A DNA stretch of 64,000 bases, from assembly GCA_963823675.1 (NCBI GenBank), contig CAWGMT010000016.1, positions 310,001-374,000 on the forward strand, given 5' to 3'. This stretch comes from CAWGMT01 sp963823675 (lineage in GTDB: Bacteria; Planctomycetota; Planctomycetia; Isosphaerales; Isosphaeraceae). Shown piece by piece: positions 9,923 to 21,700 of the stretch (its first letter is position 1; every line of letters begins with the position of its first letter). The notes under the pieces were generated by a model, which ran no database searches, was not told the DNA's origin, and worked only from the letters and a program-made list of their open reading frames with translations. A program made the translations under genes and the position numbers.

Positions 9923-11293
9923 TCACGACGTCGCCAGTCGCCGTCGCTTCGCTTGGAGGCCGCCCTCGGGCATGTCGGCTCGCGCCCTCTCGATCTGCAA
10001 GGCAAGCCAGGCGAAGGATGCAAGTGCGATCACGAGCGCCCAGACGTTCATGTCCTTCTTCAGAAGCGTGTCGTAGAGTCCGTGTAAAACCATCGGCACG
10101 GCGAGCACCCGGAGGACGTAGAGGGCGAAACCGATCCGATCCTCGACGGCTTCGTACGCATCGACGGTCCGGGCGATCGTGATCCCGACCGATCCGGCCC
10201 ACATCGCGTGGATCGCCACGCAGGAAATGAACCGGACCACGTAAATTCCCGCTCCGCTGATCCCGTTGTACGAGTCGGCCGAGTACATGATCCCTTCGGA
10301 CACTCCGAACCCGATTCCCGAGGCAAGGCCCCACAAGCACGCGCCTCGCCACCCCATCGTGGCGAAACGCTTGTAGTAGAACAACAGGGGAATCGCCTTG
10401 GTCAGTTCCTCGCAGAGTCCGACGCCGAAAGTAAAGCCGATGGCGCTCAGGAGAAGGCTGCTGTTTTCATCGAGCGCCGAGCGATAGGACAAGCCGATGA
10501 GCGCCAGCATGAGAAGGAGCAGCCCCAGCCAGCCGCGGACGCGAATTGACCGGATGTCGATCTGCGAACAGAATTGCACCACGAACAGGAAGACAATCCC
10601 GACCGTCCCGGTGAATAGGCCAATCCCGAGAAGATGCCAGGGATCGGACCGCTCAACCGAGAACATCAGAAGGATCAGGAGCAAGAACCCCGTTGTCGCC
10701 GCCGCCGCGTAAACCCAGTGGATGACGGTGGACTGCGGTAGGTGCGCACCGAAGAGCTTCCCCTCGGGCAAGACGTGGAATAACTCGTCCTTGGTGAGGT
10801 TCTCTCCCCTGCTCAGCACGGCCTCGATCTGCCGGGCTTGTTCGGGCGCCGCCTTCTCCATCGTCGCCGCGAGACGCTCGGCAAAGCTTTGCTCCTGGGT
10901 GCTCAGAAGGGAGAAGACCAGAGGGACGAGCGCCAGCAGCAAAAGCCAATACGAATATTCGCGGATCGATCCGGATTCCAGGTTCGGCTCGCGATCGCGT
11001 CTCGCGGCTTTTGGAGCCGGTTTAACCTCCGGCGTTCGAGGAGCCGGAGCGGACCGAGAAACCGGCTCGCTCGAGGCGGGCGCGAAAGACGAGGGCTGAG
11101 CGACACTCGAGTGAGCGGGCTTGTTCTCGGGTTCGAGAAGATAGGTCGCGACTTCGTCTTCATCCCTGGGCACCTGCTCAAGTGTGGGGATCGTCAAGAT
11201 CGAGCCACATCCCGGGCATTTGGTCTTCTTCCCGGCGAATTCGTCCTTCGCGCGTAGGCTCTTTCCGCAACCACAATCAAACGTAATCGCCAT
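9923..11293 (-). CDS. PrsW-like intramembrane metalloprotease with N-terminal zinc ribbon
   Basis: 456 residues from ATG 11293. The N-terminus holds a zinc ribbon with Cys at about 7, 9, 26 and 29 (DCGCGKS...KCPGCGS). A ~90-residue linker leads to a membrane domain of about eight helices. The PrsW (CAAX-protease clan) signature residues are present: the Glu pair in GLCEELTKA (~295), the Glu in FGVSEGIMYS (~333), His in AIHAMWAGS (~362) and the HxxxD of HGLYDTLL (~404). PrsW of Bacillus subtilis performs site-1 cleavage of an anti-sigma factor, so a role in envelope stress signalling is plausible but not shown here. A loop of ~60 residues between the first two helices (EERLAATMEKAAPEQ-like region) probably lies outside. 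No sigma/anti-sigma pair is adjacent. Confidence 0.85.
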   Translation of the reverse strand: MAITFDCGCGKSLRAKDEFAGKKTKCPGCGSILTIPTLEQVPRDEDEVATYLLEPENKPAHSSVAQPSSFAPASSEPVSRSAPAPRTPEVKPAPKAARRDREPNLESGSIREYSYWLLLLALVPLVFSLLSTQEQSFAERLAATMEKAAPEQARQIEAVLSRGENLTKDELFHVLPEGKLFGAHLPQSTVIHWVYAAAATTGFLLLILLMFSVERSDPWHLLGIGLFTGTVGIVFLFVVQFCSQIDIRSIRVRGWLGLLLLMLALIGLSYRSALDENSSLLLSAIGFTFGVGLCEELTKAIPLLFYYKRFATMGWRGACLWGLASGIGFGVSEGIMYSADSYNGISGAGIYVVRFISCVAIHAMWAGSVGITIARTVDAYEAVEDRIGFALYVLRVLAVPMVLHGLYDTLLKKDMNVWALVIALASFAWLALQIERARADMPEGGLQAKRRRLATS

Positions 11294-11803
11294 CGCGGCG
11301 CTCCCCTGACCGAGGCGGAGTCCGATTTCGCCGGCTTTCGCCTCACCTCCGTCACGATGTGCTCCTGGATAGGGATCCACCGGTAACCATAACGGCGTGA
11401 CCCAGCAGAAAACAAGGCGTGAGTCGCAACGGAAGCAACGGAACAGAAAACTCTAATGAGTGCTTAACATGTGTGCGCTTCCCAAGCGGCGTCAAACGTT
11501 CGTATACTGGGAAAGGTAGCCGGAGAGTCGCGCCCGTTGATCGCGCGCTTCTTCGATCTGGCCTCCACCCACCGCGGACCGGCCTACCGCAGTCCCGTTT
11601 CTTTGAGATCACCACGACATCGCAAAATCCAGGCGAGCCCGGCCGTGCTGAGTGTGAGGTCGCCTCGGCAAACCCGCAAGATAACCAGCCCCATGACGCT
11701 TCGGTCCCGAACCACGGACCTCGCAACGAATCGGCGGTCGCCTCGCGGGCAAACGCCGTCCCCACGAGTGTCTGCGGTGTGTGAGCGAACCAAGGGGGGA
11801 TCT
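11294..11803. other. Divergent promoter region
   Basis: About 510 bases between the PrsW-like gene (minus) and the cytochrome/DUF1549 gene (plus). Both promoters must lie here. Reading frames across it have no recognisable content and I see no long hairpin. Confidence 0.4.
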
Positions 11804-14800
11804 ATGGCGCTTCGGCATTGTTTCGTCCTCGGTTTCTTGCTTGCCGTCGGCACGGCAGCCGTCCGCGGCGCTTCGGATTTGGGAGCACCACCAGATGGCG
11901 TCGCGCCCCGGCCGGTGAGTTTCGTCCGCGAGGTCCGGCCGATTCTGGCGGAACACTGTTTTACCTGCCACGGCCCGGACGACGCCAAGCGCAAGGCCGG
12001 CCTTCGACTCGATAACAAGGAAGGGGCTTTTGCCAGGCTCGAGGATGGCGATCTGGCGGTCGTGCCGAAGAAGCCGGATGACAGCGCGTTGATTTTCCGG
12101 ATCGAAAGCGATGACGCCGACCTGCGGATGCCACCCAGGAAGGCACACAAGCCACTTTCGGCCGAGCAAATCGCCGTGCTGAGGCGCTGGATCGAGGAAG
12201 GGGCCGCCTGGTCGTCGCACTGGTCCTTCGAACCGCCCCGCCGGCCTGCGCTGCCCCCTGTTAAGCAGAGCGGGTGGTGCTCTAACGAGATCGATCGGTT
12301 CATCCTGGCCCGGATCGAAAGCGAGGGACTTTCGCCCGCGCCCGAGGCCGGCAAGCCGACCTTGATCCGCCGTGTCACACTCGACCTGACGGGGCTGCCC
12401 CCCAGTCTCCAGGATGTTGACGCCTTCCTGGCGGATTCGTCCCCGTCGGCCTATGAAAAAGTCGTGGACCGGTTGCTCGACTCGACCCATTACGGCGAGC
12501 ACATGGCGCGGTTCTGGCTCGACGCCGTCCGCTATGGCGACACGCACGGGCTTCACCTCGACAATTACCGGCAGATCTGGCCGTATCGCGACTGGGTCAT
12601 CGGCGCCTTTGGCGGCAACAAGCCGTTCGACCGGTTCATCGTCGAGCAGCTTGCCGGCGACCTGCTGCCGAACCCGACGCTCGACCAGATCGTCGCCACG
12701 GGCTTCAATCGGTGCCACGTTTCGACCAACGAAGGAGGGTCGATCGAGGAAGAGGTTTACGTGCGCAATGTGGTGGATCAAGTCGATACCAACGGCATCG
12801 TCTTCCTTGGACTGTTCAACCGGCTGCGCCCGCTGCCACGACCACAAGTACGACCCGATCCGGACCAAGGATTACTATCAGCTCTTCGCATTCTTCAACA
12901 ATATCGACGGTCCGGCGATGGACGGCAACTCGGCCAAATGGGCGCCGATCGTGCAAGTGCCGTCACCCCAGAAGACCAAGGCGCTACGGGCCGTCGACGC
13001 TCAGATTGCCTCGATTCGCCAGACCATTTCCGCCGTGGCTGCCCGGGCGGTTTCGAGCTACAACGCGCAAGCCGGCGCCACGGACAGCGAAGTGGCCCGG
13101 CGGGATGACTTCGTCTCGGGTCGACGACGCCCTGCCGGCCGGCGCGACCGGCCAGGGGGACGGTCCGTGGGACTTCGTGGGCAAGCCCGATCATCCGGTG
13201 TACAGCGGCCGCCTGGCCTGGCGCACGAGTGCCTCGGGGCTCACGCAGCGCTTCTTCGACAACGCCGGGCACAAACTCACGGTCGGTGAAGGCGATACAC
13301 TCTTTGCCTATGTTTATATCGACCCGCTCCAGCCTCCCAGGGAGCTGATGCTCCAGTGGCACACCAACGGGAACTGGACGCATCGAGCGTATTGGGGTCA
13401 AAATCGCATCGATTGGGGCAGGAACGGCACTCCCGAGCGGCTCCGGGTCGGCAATTTGCCCTCGTCGGGCAAATGGGTGCGGCTCGAGGTGCCGGCCGCG
13501 AGGCTGAGGATGAAGCCGGGAACGCAGATCGACGGCTGGGCCTTCACTCAGTACGACGGCACGATTTACTGGGACAAAGCCGGCATCGAGACCTGGACTC
13601 CCCAGGAGGGGCAGCTTTATGACTCGCTCAGTGCCTGGGTTCGAGCCCAGCGCGCCAATGCCGGCAAAGGCTTGCCCGAAAACTTGAAGGCGATCGTCCA
13701 GCTCGACCGATCCCGGCGAAATGAAGCCCAGAACAAGGAACTGCGCGCCTATTTCGTCGGCAACGCCTACTCGAAGATGTCCGCGCTCTTGGGACCACTG
13801 CGATCCCGGCTCGAAGAGGCCGAGCGGATGCGCAAGTCGATCGAGGAACAGATCCCGACGACCCTGGTTTATCGCGAAAAGGCCGGCGAGCCCAAGCCGG
13901 CGTTCATCCTCAATCGGGGCGAATACGATCAGCGACGGGAGAAGGTCGGCCGTGCCGTGCCGGCGTTCCTGCCTCCTCTTCCGCCCGGCGCGCCACCAAA
14001 CCGTTTGGGGTTGGCGCAATGGCTGGTCGCCCCCGATCACCCCTTGACGGCCCGGGTCGCGGTGAACCGTTTCTGGCTCCAGGTTTTCGGTACGGGGATC
14101 GTCAAGACGGCGGAAGACTTCGGAGCACAAGGAGAGCTTCCCAGCCATCCCGATCTTCTCGATTGGCTGGCTGTCCAGTTCGGCGAGGATGGTTGGAATG
14201 TCAAGCGCTTCATGAAGCGGCTGGTCATGTCGTCCGCGTACCGTCAATCGTCGCGGCTCGCGCCCGAGGCCCTGGCAAAGGACCCGGCCAACCGCCTGCT
14301 GGCGCGCGGGCCTCGGTTCCGGCTCGACGCCGAGATGCTGCGCGACCAGGCATTCTTCGCCAGCGGCTTGCTGGTTGAAGCCGTCGGAGGCCCGAGCGTC
14401 AAGCCGCCGCAGCCGCCCGGGCTCTGGGAGGCCGTCGCCTACACGGATAGCGACACAGCACATTTCACCGCCGACCAGGAAAACGAGAAAGTGCATCGTC
14501 GCAGTCTGTACACGTTCTGGAAACGGACCTCGCCACCGCCGCAGATGACCACATTCGACGCCCCGTCGCGCGAGGCCTGCCTGGTGCGTCGCGAACGGAC
14601 CAACACTCCGCTTCAAGCACTGCTCGTCTTGAACGAGCCCCAGTTCATCGAGGCGGCGCGCGCCCTGGCAAAGCGCGCTCTGCACGAGGGCGGCTCGACG
14701 ACGGAGGATCGATTGACGCACATGTTCCGGCTGGTGCTCGCACGCTATCCCGACACCAAGGAACTGGCCGAGCTCGGCTCGACCTTCACGGACCTGATGG

Positions 14801-14952
14801 CTCATTACGCCAAGCAGCCGGACGCTGCCAAACAGTTGATTGCGATCGGCGTGGCCCCCCCCGACCCTGCTGTCAGTCCGAGCGAGCTCGCCGCCTGGAC
14901 TTTGATGGGCAATGTGATCTTGAATCTCGACGAGGCGATCACCAAAGGGTGA
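11804..14952 (+). CDS. Planctomycete cytochrome (PSD1)/DUF1549/DUF1553 protein, two frame breaks
   Basis: Composite of 1,048 residues. ATG 11804 follows AAGGGGGGA closely and begins a signal peptide (MALRHCFVLGFLLAVGTAAV). A haem-c-type site, CFTCH, lies in the N-terminal planctomycete cytochrome domain, followed by DUF1549 with a second CARCHDHK site, then a ~200-residue beta-sandwich (LamG-like) insertion, and DUF1553 at the C-terminus (RVAVNRFWLQVFGTGIV; SSAYRQSSR; RRERTNTPLQALLVLNEPQF). These secreted proteins nearly always pair with a DUF1501 protein, as here after 22 bases, and are suspected to act in periplasmic redox steps of polysaccharide or glycan breakdown. Frame changes near 12821 and in the GGG at 13118-13120 are each one extra base. 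The corrected length is divisible by three. Confidence 0.85.
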
Positions 14953-14974
14953 CCGCGTTTCCGGAGTTCCTGAC

Positions 14975-16446
14975 ATGGACCCGATTCGCGAAAAAATCGA
15001 ATGGATGACGCGCCGGCACTTCTTCGGGCGCACCGGCCTGGGCCTGGGGACGGCGGCCCTGGCGACTCTGCTGGCGGAGAATGCTCGCAGCGGCACCGCC
15101 CCGCCAAAGAGCGGTACCGTGACTGGCGGATTGCCCGGCCTTCCTCATTTCCCCCCGAAAGCCAAACGGGCCATCTACCTGTTCATGAACGGCGGGCCGT
15201 CGCAGATGGATCTGTTCGATTTTAAGCCCAAGATGGGGCCGATGTTCGATAAGGACCTGCCCGACTCCATTCGCAAGGGTCAGCGGCTGACGACCATGAC
15301 CAGCGGCCAGGCCCGCTTTCCGGTTGCGCCTTCCAAGTACAAATTCGCGCAGCATGGCCAGTCGGGCGTGTGGGTCAGCGAGCTCTTGCCGTGGACGGCC
15401 AGGATCGTCAACCAGATCGCTCTGGTCAAGACGGTCTGGACCGAGGCGATCAACCACGACCCGGCGGTCACGTATATCTGCACGGGCCACCAGCTCCCGG
15501 GGCGTCCCAGCCTGGGCTCCTGGCTGAGCTACGGCCTCGGCACGTTGAACCACGACCTGCCGGCGTTTGTGGTGATGACCGCGTCATGGTCGAGCAAGCG
15601 CCCGCGCAGGCGATCTATAACCGGCTCTGGAGCGCGGGGAGCCTGCCGACCAAACATCAAGGCGTGGCACTGCGTTCCGCGGGAGATCCGGTCCTGTTTC
15701 TCTCGAATCCCAGTGGCGTCGACGCGGCCACCCGCAGGCGAACGCTCGACGCGATCAACCGCTTGAACCACCACGAGTTCGAACAGATCGCCGATCCCGA
15801 GACCCAGGCTCGCATTGCCCAGTACGAGATGGCGTTCCGGATGCAGACCTCCGTGCCCGATTTGACGGACATCTCGCAAGAGCCCAAAAACATTCTCGAT
15901 ATGTATGGGCCTGACGTCCACAAGCCGGGAACATTCGCCCGCTGCTGCCTGCTGGCACGCCGTCTGGCCGAGCGCGACGTCCGGTTCGTGCAGATTTTCC
16001 ACCGGGGCTGGGACCAGCATGGAAACCTGGCCGGCGACCTGCCGCTGCAATGTAAGGATGTCGATCAGCCCACCTATGCGCTCGTCACCGATCTCAAACA
16101 GCGCGGGTTGCTCGACGACACGCTGGTCGTCTGGGGCGGCGAATTCGGCCGGACCGTCTACTGCCAGGGAAAGCTGAGCCGCGAAAACTACGGGCGCGAC
16201 CATCATCCCAAATGTTTCCCCGTATGGATGGCTGGCGGAGGAATCAAGCCCGGGATCGTGTATGGCGAGACCGACGACTTCAGCTACAACGTCGTTGCCA
16301 ATCCGATCCATATCCACGACCTCAATGCCACGATCCTCCACTGCCTGGGCATTGACCATCGCCGCCTGAGCGTCAAGTTCCTGGGCCTCGACTTGCGATT
16401 GACTGGCGTCGAGGAGCACACTCCGGTTAAGGGGATCTTGGCGTGA
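14975..16446 (+). CDS. DUF1501 protein with Tat-type signal (one frame break)
   Basis: 490 residues after correction, typical for the family. The N-terminus has a twin-arginine-like signal (MTRRHFFGRTGLGLGTAALA). Family landmarks follow: IYLFMNGGPSQMDLFDFKPK, GRPSLGSWLSYGLG, ILDMYGP, CLLARRLAERDVRFVQIF, LVVWGGEFGRT and DLNATILHCLGIDHRRLSVKF. DUF1501 belongs to the alkaline-phosphatase/sulfatase-like superfamily; the GG-P-S/HxD and WGGEFGR/GRDHH motifs are its likely metal-binding residues. It forms a two-gene unit with the preceding cytochrome/DUF1549 gene. The frame changes at CCC 15601-15603, where one missing base restores the continuous sequence (SWSSKR|AQAIYNRLW). Substrate is unknown. 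Confidence 0.88.
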
Positions 16447-16468
16447 GACCGGAGCGACCCGTTCGATC

Positions 16469-17368
16469 TCAAGTGCTTGGTGCTTGAGTCGAGCTACCCG
16501 GCAGCTCCAGTCCCATCGCGGCGACCTTGGGAAGGTAGCGAGTCCAGTCAACCGTGACCGGCGGCTTGATGATCGGCTCGTCGGTGTTGATCCCCAGCGA
16601 GAGCGCGCGGATTCGCGGGTGATGGGCCTGGCTATCGACCAGCGGAAGAAGGTTGTCACTAATGTCCTGGGCGCGCGCCTGATTCTGACGTTTTTGCTCA
16701 TCCTGAAATCGGAGCGCGATCTGATGGAGGGTGACGATCCTCCAGTAGTGGTACCACGATTCGACCGCGATGCGCTCCCGGCACCACTCCCAGGACGCAA
16801 GGCGCTCGAGGTCGGTGCGGCGGACCAAGAGCACGCGGATGCAGCATTTGCGTACAACCTTGCGGTCTTCACACGTCACCGCCAGCAGCCAGTGATCCCT
16901 CCGGAAGGACGCGGATGCCAGGCCTCCCGCGACACTGTTGACGACGTCGTTGACGATCTCGAAACCAGCCGTTCCTTCGGTCGCAAGGATCGGTTCGACG
17001 ACGCTGGTTGATTCGGCCAGCGTTCGAGTCAAGCGCCGCAGCGCAACGTTGTCGAGCAGTTGGTCAATCGTCCGAGGCGGCAAGACAGTTCGAAGCTGGA
17101 GCACGTACCGCTCATCCCCGGCCGAGCCCGCTCCAGGCCCGCCGAGCGGCGTGAGAAGGTTTGCCGAGAACACGACCTGGTCCGATCTGCCTTGAGTGAG
17201 CTGGCGCCACTGGCGGTACAGAACGAGCCAGCCGATGACCACGACGGCCAACGCTTGGAGAAGCCCTTCAAGCAGCTTGCCGCCGAGGAAAAAAAAGACA
17301 TCCCGAGCATTCAGACCAAGAAGCCAGGACACGACCGAGTTCCAAGCGTCGTCAAACCAGGAAGCCAT
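16469..17368 (-). CDS. Membrane-anchored protein of unknown function
   Basis: 299 residues from ATG 17368. One strong transmembrane helix lies near the N-terminus at about residues 25-50 (GGKLLEGLLQALAVVVIGWL), followed by a Arg/Trp-rich junction (LYRQWRQL) and a ~240-residue soluble domain, presumably cytoplasmic by the positive-inside rule. The soluble part contains TIDQLLDNVALRRLTRTLAE and an aromatic stretch with ESWYHYWRIV, near a conserved-looking VRKCCIRVLLVRR. I do not recognise a domain. The gene converges on the DUF1501 gene, 22 bases away, and has no operon partner. Codon use is like its neighbours. Confidence 0.65.
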   Translation of the reverse strand: MASWFDDAWNSVVSWLLGLNARDVFFFLGGKLLEGLLQALAVVVIGWLVLYRQWRQLTQGRSDQVVFSANLLTPLGGPGAGSAGDERYVLQLRTVLPPRTIDQLLDNVALRRLTRTLAESTSVVEPILATEGTAGFEIVNDVVNSVAGGLASASFRRDHWLLAVTCEDRKVVRKCCIRVLLVRRTDLERLASWEWCRERIAVESWYHYWRIVTLHQIALRFQDEQKRQNQARAQDISDNLLPLVDSQAHHPRIRALSLGINTDEPIIKPPVTVDWTRYLPKVAAMGLELPGSSTQAPST

Positions 17369-17868
17369 CGCCAGAATTCTCCGTGGTGCGGTTCCAATCG
17401 TTCAGCCGGTTCGATCATTGGCATTGGCTCAGCCGCAACCGTTGAAGAGACCGAATGGATCGCGGACCTTGAGTGTAACGGACGGTGGCCCCTACTTGAA
17501 TCATCCGCTCAAACCCAATTCGTAAGCCCAATCGATCTCCCAACGATTGTACGCGACCCGTACTCGCACACAGCCACCCGGCGCCAGCGTGCGCACTGTC
17601 AAGGCTGAAATGCTTACAAAACAAGCGTGTAGTAAGAGGGAAGACCGGTGCATCCACGCGCGATAGCAGGAGACCGATATAAGTCGATTACTTGATCCAG
17701 CACCACAAAATTGAACTGATTGCGACGCCTGAGGTTGGTCACGTTGCCAGAAGGCACCGAGCTTTTGCCGGATTGGCGAGATCGTTGCCATTGGTACTCC
17801 AATTGCAGTAGGCTCGCGGTGTATAATTGACATGTCACATCTCCCTGTACTTTCCGGCGGAGGCAATC
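17369..17868. other. Intergenic region, no supportable gene
   Basis: 500 bases. Small minus-strand frames occur but none carries a coherent domain. A TATAAT preceding a small ORF lies near 17822, possibly a promoter -10 element. Confidence 0.35.
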
Positions 17869-18018
17869 ATGAGTCCGAAGAAGCGTCGCAAGCTCTACGG
17901 TGTGCGTCGGGAGACTCGTCGGCCTCGAGGTTGGACGAGGTGGTTCCATGAGGGGCTGCTCGAAGTCGATGCGGCCGGCAGCGTGCGGCTACGCACGGTA
18001 CTTTGGGGTGGAAAATAA
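17869..18018 (+). CDS. Small basic protein, 49 residues, unknown
   Basis: ATG 17869 lies six bases after GGAGG and begins MSPKKRRKLYGVRRETRRPR, followed by GWTRWFHEGLLEVDAAGSV. The first 20 residues contain about ten Lys/Arg, which suggests nucleic-acid contact, though no fold is recognised. A TATAAT-like element sits about 45 bases upstream. The gene stands alone in an otherwise empty 1.4-kb stretch. The ribosome-binding site and start are good; the shortness leaves doubt about whether it is translated. Confidence 0.45.
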   Translation: MSPKKRRKLYGVRRETRRPRGWTRWFHEGLLEVDAAGSVRLRTVLWGGK

Positions 18019-18778
18019 GACGATCTGGACTGGCACTTAAGCCGAGCTTATGGGACGGCCCGATCGTGCCACCGTCGTGGCTCGGTCTTCTCGGCCAGTT
18101 GCCAGTGTGCGACCGCCGCGCAAGTTTTTGATGAGTGTGGGTGGCCGGGAGGTACATCGCAGGGTCATCGCGACCCTCCATGAGGAAGAGTGCGCCGTCA
18201 TCCTGGCCACGGCGCACGGCTCTGACTCCCCGTCCGCGCCGACGTTGGCGCTCCGGACCATCGCCGGGCTTGTGCCCATTCCACCACTTGCGTGTCGCAA
18301 TACTGCTTCAGTAGAATCCTTGGCGGCTTGCTGGCTCGAAGGTAGAGCTGATTGCAACGGTGGCGTAGCGCCTCGGCCTCCTTCTCACGGCGACCTCGGT
18401 GTCGAGCGCCGCCTGTTGGCAATGTGGCCTTGGGCGAGCCCCGCACGGCTATCGAAGCGCCGGCGGCGGTTGTACGCGCAGTGATGTGGCTGAAGTTGAG
18501 CCGCCTCAAAAAATGGCTGGTGTTGCGTGCGTTTTTCCCGCCGCGCGCGTCTTTAGTATTAGGGGCACGAAAGATCATTCGCTGCTCCGGCAGGACCACG
18601 TAAAGTTGGCGTTCCTGGCTAGCGGGGAAAGGCTTCGGGAGCGTGGGCCCAGCGAGGCATTGCAAATCCGGATCCTCTACCTGGATTGACCCCGGCGCCC
18701 GATCTTGACAGGATGACCCGGCGATCGTCTCGCTTTTGACACTGCCGCCGCCTTGCATACGCATCAGGAGTGCGACCG
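18019..18778. other. Intergenic region upstream of the giant surface protein
   Basis: 760 bases. Long overlapping frames on both strands reflect high GC and show no recognisable motifs. The 3' end holds the AGGAG ribosome-binding site of the surface protein gene. Confidence 0.35.
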
Positions 18779-21700
18779 ATGTTTGGACGCCGGGACCTTC
18801 CTGGTGGGGACGCGGTTCGGAAGAAAGTGCGCAGGAACCAGGCGCGCGCCCTCCATCCGTGGTCGCTCGGATTCGAACTGCTGGAAGATCGCACCCTCCT
18901 GGCGACGCTTCAGTTCACTGGAAGCTTGGGCGAATTGTCGACGCTCGACTCAGTTGCCGCAACCGCGAACTACTTGCCCGACGTGAACCAGGCGTCCACC
19001 GAGAAGTTCACGCACAGCGATGGCACAGCCTGGTCGAATGTGACGCTCACGACCAGCGCTTACGGCGTAGGCGGAGTCAATCTTGACGTCAACTCCGGGG
19101 CCGGCGTTGCTGAGAACGGCCGGGCCAGCGTCGCGGTCCAGGGCGGCTTGGCCGACTCAAGCGGCAACATCGGCTCATCGGTTCAGGTTGCGATCGAACC
19201 GAGCGACTCATCCGAGCAGATTGGCGACCCTGTTACCGTGCAGCTCCGCTTTTCGTTCGAAGTCGGCGGGTTCGACTACAACAATGCGACGGCCGATTTC
19301 TCCTACTCCGCCACCTATACGTACAAGGGGAACACCCAAACTCTGGCGTTTGCTAACGAACTTGGCGGCACGGGGATCGGACCGGAGGTCGGTGACACCG
19401 CAACCGGCACCCTCAATGCCAAGATCGGCGACACGTTCACGATCTCCTTCTCCGAGAACCTCGCCGGGCAAACCGTAGCCCCATTTCTCGGCGACGGGAT
19501 CAACAATGTGAGCTGGGGGGTCAACACCAGCCTAAGCGCGAGCATCGAGGCGCCCAACATCGTCCTCGACTCAGTAATGACCACGGATTCCCGAGAGGCG
19601 ATTGTAAGCTATGACGTCAACACGCCTAATCTGGCCGGGCCTCTCTACATCCAGATTTACCGGTCTGACAAATCCACGTATGACAGCAACGATCCCAACA
19701 ACGTCGCCGTCGGCGATCCGTATCAGATCGAGTTGCAACCGGGGCATTACACGACGAACACGGAAGACGAACCGCCCATAGACCTATTTATTCCAGGACG
19801 AGCCAAGCAGCCATTGGCACCAGACCCGAGTCGCCCCTACGTTCTCGCGGTGATCGAGGATGGCGATGGCAACCTGCCCACAAACCTTACGATCGACGAA
19901 AGTCAGGCTCATTTTAAGATATGGGTCATTGCGGATGTGACATACGGATTCAGCCTGACGGGCGAGCCGCCGGCTTGGGCGCAGCAGATCGCGACCGCGC
20001 TTGACACTCCGAGGGGCGCAGGTGGGGCCGGCTACAACTCGGCTCTCATCAAGAAATGGAGCAGTGGCTTGACGACGGGGCCGGGTGAAGCGGTCGAAGG
20101 CGGCGACGCGCTTTGCCAGCAGGTAGCCGAACAGGCTGCTGCGATTGAGGGAGAGCTCGGAAAAAACGACGTCATCGACGTCCAACTGATCGGCCATAGC
20201 CGCGGAGCGGCGGTGATCGGCGTGGCAATGCAAGAGCTGGTCGAGAACACACCCGCAACGTCGCCCCTCGGAGAGGGCTATTATAAACTGACCTTCCTCG
20301 ATCCCCACCCGGCGAATGCCGCCACCGCCGGAGACGTTAGAATCCAACTCCCGATCCCGAAGTTCAACGCGTTCGCGGTGTTCTGGTACTTCATACGCAG
20401 CGCGCTGTACAACGATCCGTCGGTGGTCGTATCGAGCCGGGTCAACGCGGTCGAAGACTTCTACGAGCAGAATTCTAACGGGAGTATTGCCCCGGCTAAT
20501 TTCAAGAACGAACCGGAAGAGGAGTATTTCAATCTCCTGGGTGATCCGTCAGAGATTCAAATTGAAGATCCTGCGAATACGATCGCAGAGGACTACGATC
20601 TGAGCCCCCTTGGGCTCGGACATAGCGACGTTTGGCGATGGTATATCGGTCACGTCGTGCCTGGGTTAGGCACGGGACAAGCACCGCCGTACCCCGCTTC
20701 GCCAAGCGCGTCAGCGCCCCCTCCCAACACCGTGAGCCTCGACCAAATCCTTCAGTCTCAGTACGTGCCGAATCAGAACGAGGCCGCTACGCTCAGCCAG
20801 AACCTGACGAGCGCACAGACCGACCTGAGCCAAGGCAACTACGGTCAAGCCAATTCGGAACTGCAAGCTTTCGTTTCCGCAATTCAAGCCGCGCCGCCGG
20901 CTGACTTCAGCGCAAACTCCGCACCTCTGCTCGAATCGATCGGCGAGACCATGATCGCCGACTTGGGCGCGACGGACGTGAGCAACATCAACACGACGAC
21001 CGTGCAAGGCCCCGATTCGACGGCCCAGGCGCAAGCCGGCGATTCAGCCAACAACCAGCAGGTCTCCGGCAGCATTACAACAGGCCCTGATTTCAGCGGA
21101 ACGGCCAACTTTTCGGTCGGAAATTACACGCAAAACCCCGACAGCAACCCCACTGGCCAGGTGTCGCAGGCGGCATTCGACGTGCAGACCACGGGAATCG
21201 ACCCGACCGCGTCTGCAACCGCCGGCGTCACGTTCACCGCCCAAGTCCCCACGCAGCAACTCGATAACGCCGTTCTCTCCTATTACGGCGACGACGGCCA
21301 GTGGCAAACGGTCGCCGATTACAACGGCACGAGCTGGGTGCAGATCGGATCGTCCGGCGACACGCCGATCCAGGAACAGAATTCGCCCGTCGGCGGGACC
21401 AACATGAGCACCATCAGCTTGCCGGTCCAGTTCGACAACAACACCGCCCCCGCCGTCGGCGACCTGGGGGGTACAGTCTTTGTGCTGAGTGTGCCGACGC
21501 CGATTTCCTTGAGCCCCTTGCCGGGCGGAACGGTTGGCGCCGCCTATAACCAAACAATCACAGCCAGCGGTGGAACCGGAGATAAAACCCTCATCGTGAG
21601 CGACTTGAACGGCGCCATTCCCGGGCTCTCAATTCCGCCTGGTGGCACCAATACCCTCGCGATCACCGGCGCTCCCACGGCCGCCGGCATGGTCAGCTTC

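Noticed and set aside
9643..10182. 179-residue plus-strand frame
   Set aside because: Overlaps the PrsW-like gene in antisense and has no recognisable motif.
12815..13125. Programmed ribosomal frameshifting in the cytochrome/DUF1549 gene
   Set aside because: No slippery heptamer with downstream structure, breaks occur in both directions in unrelated genes, and homologues are read in one frame.
12895..15096. 733-residue open frame antisense to the cytochrome/DUF1549 gene
   Set aside because: Antisense shadow of a high-GC coding gene; low-complexity Arg/Gly/Asp content and no domain.
15529..16872. 447-residue minus-strand frame under the DUF1501 gene
   Set aside because: Shadow frame; its C-terminal part also overlaps the real membrane-anchored gene in another frame.
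18050..18764. Overlapping frames of 144 (plus) and 188 (minus) residues upstream of the giant surface gene
   Set aside because: No ribosome-binding site, no family similarity and Arg/Ser/Pro-rich composition typical of GC-rich non-coding sequence.
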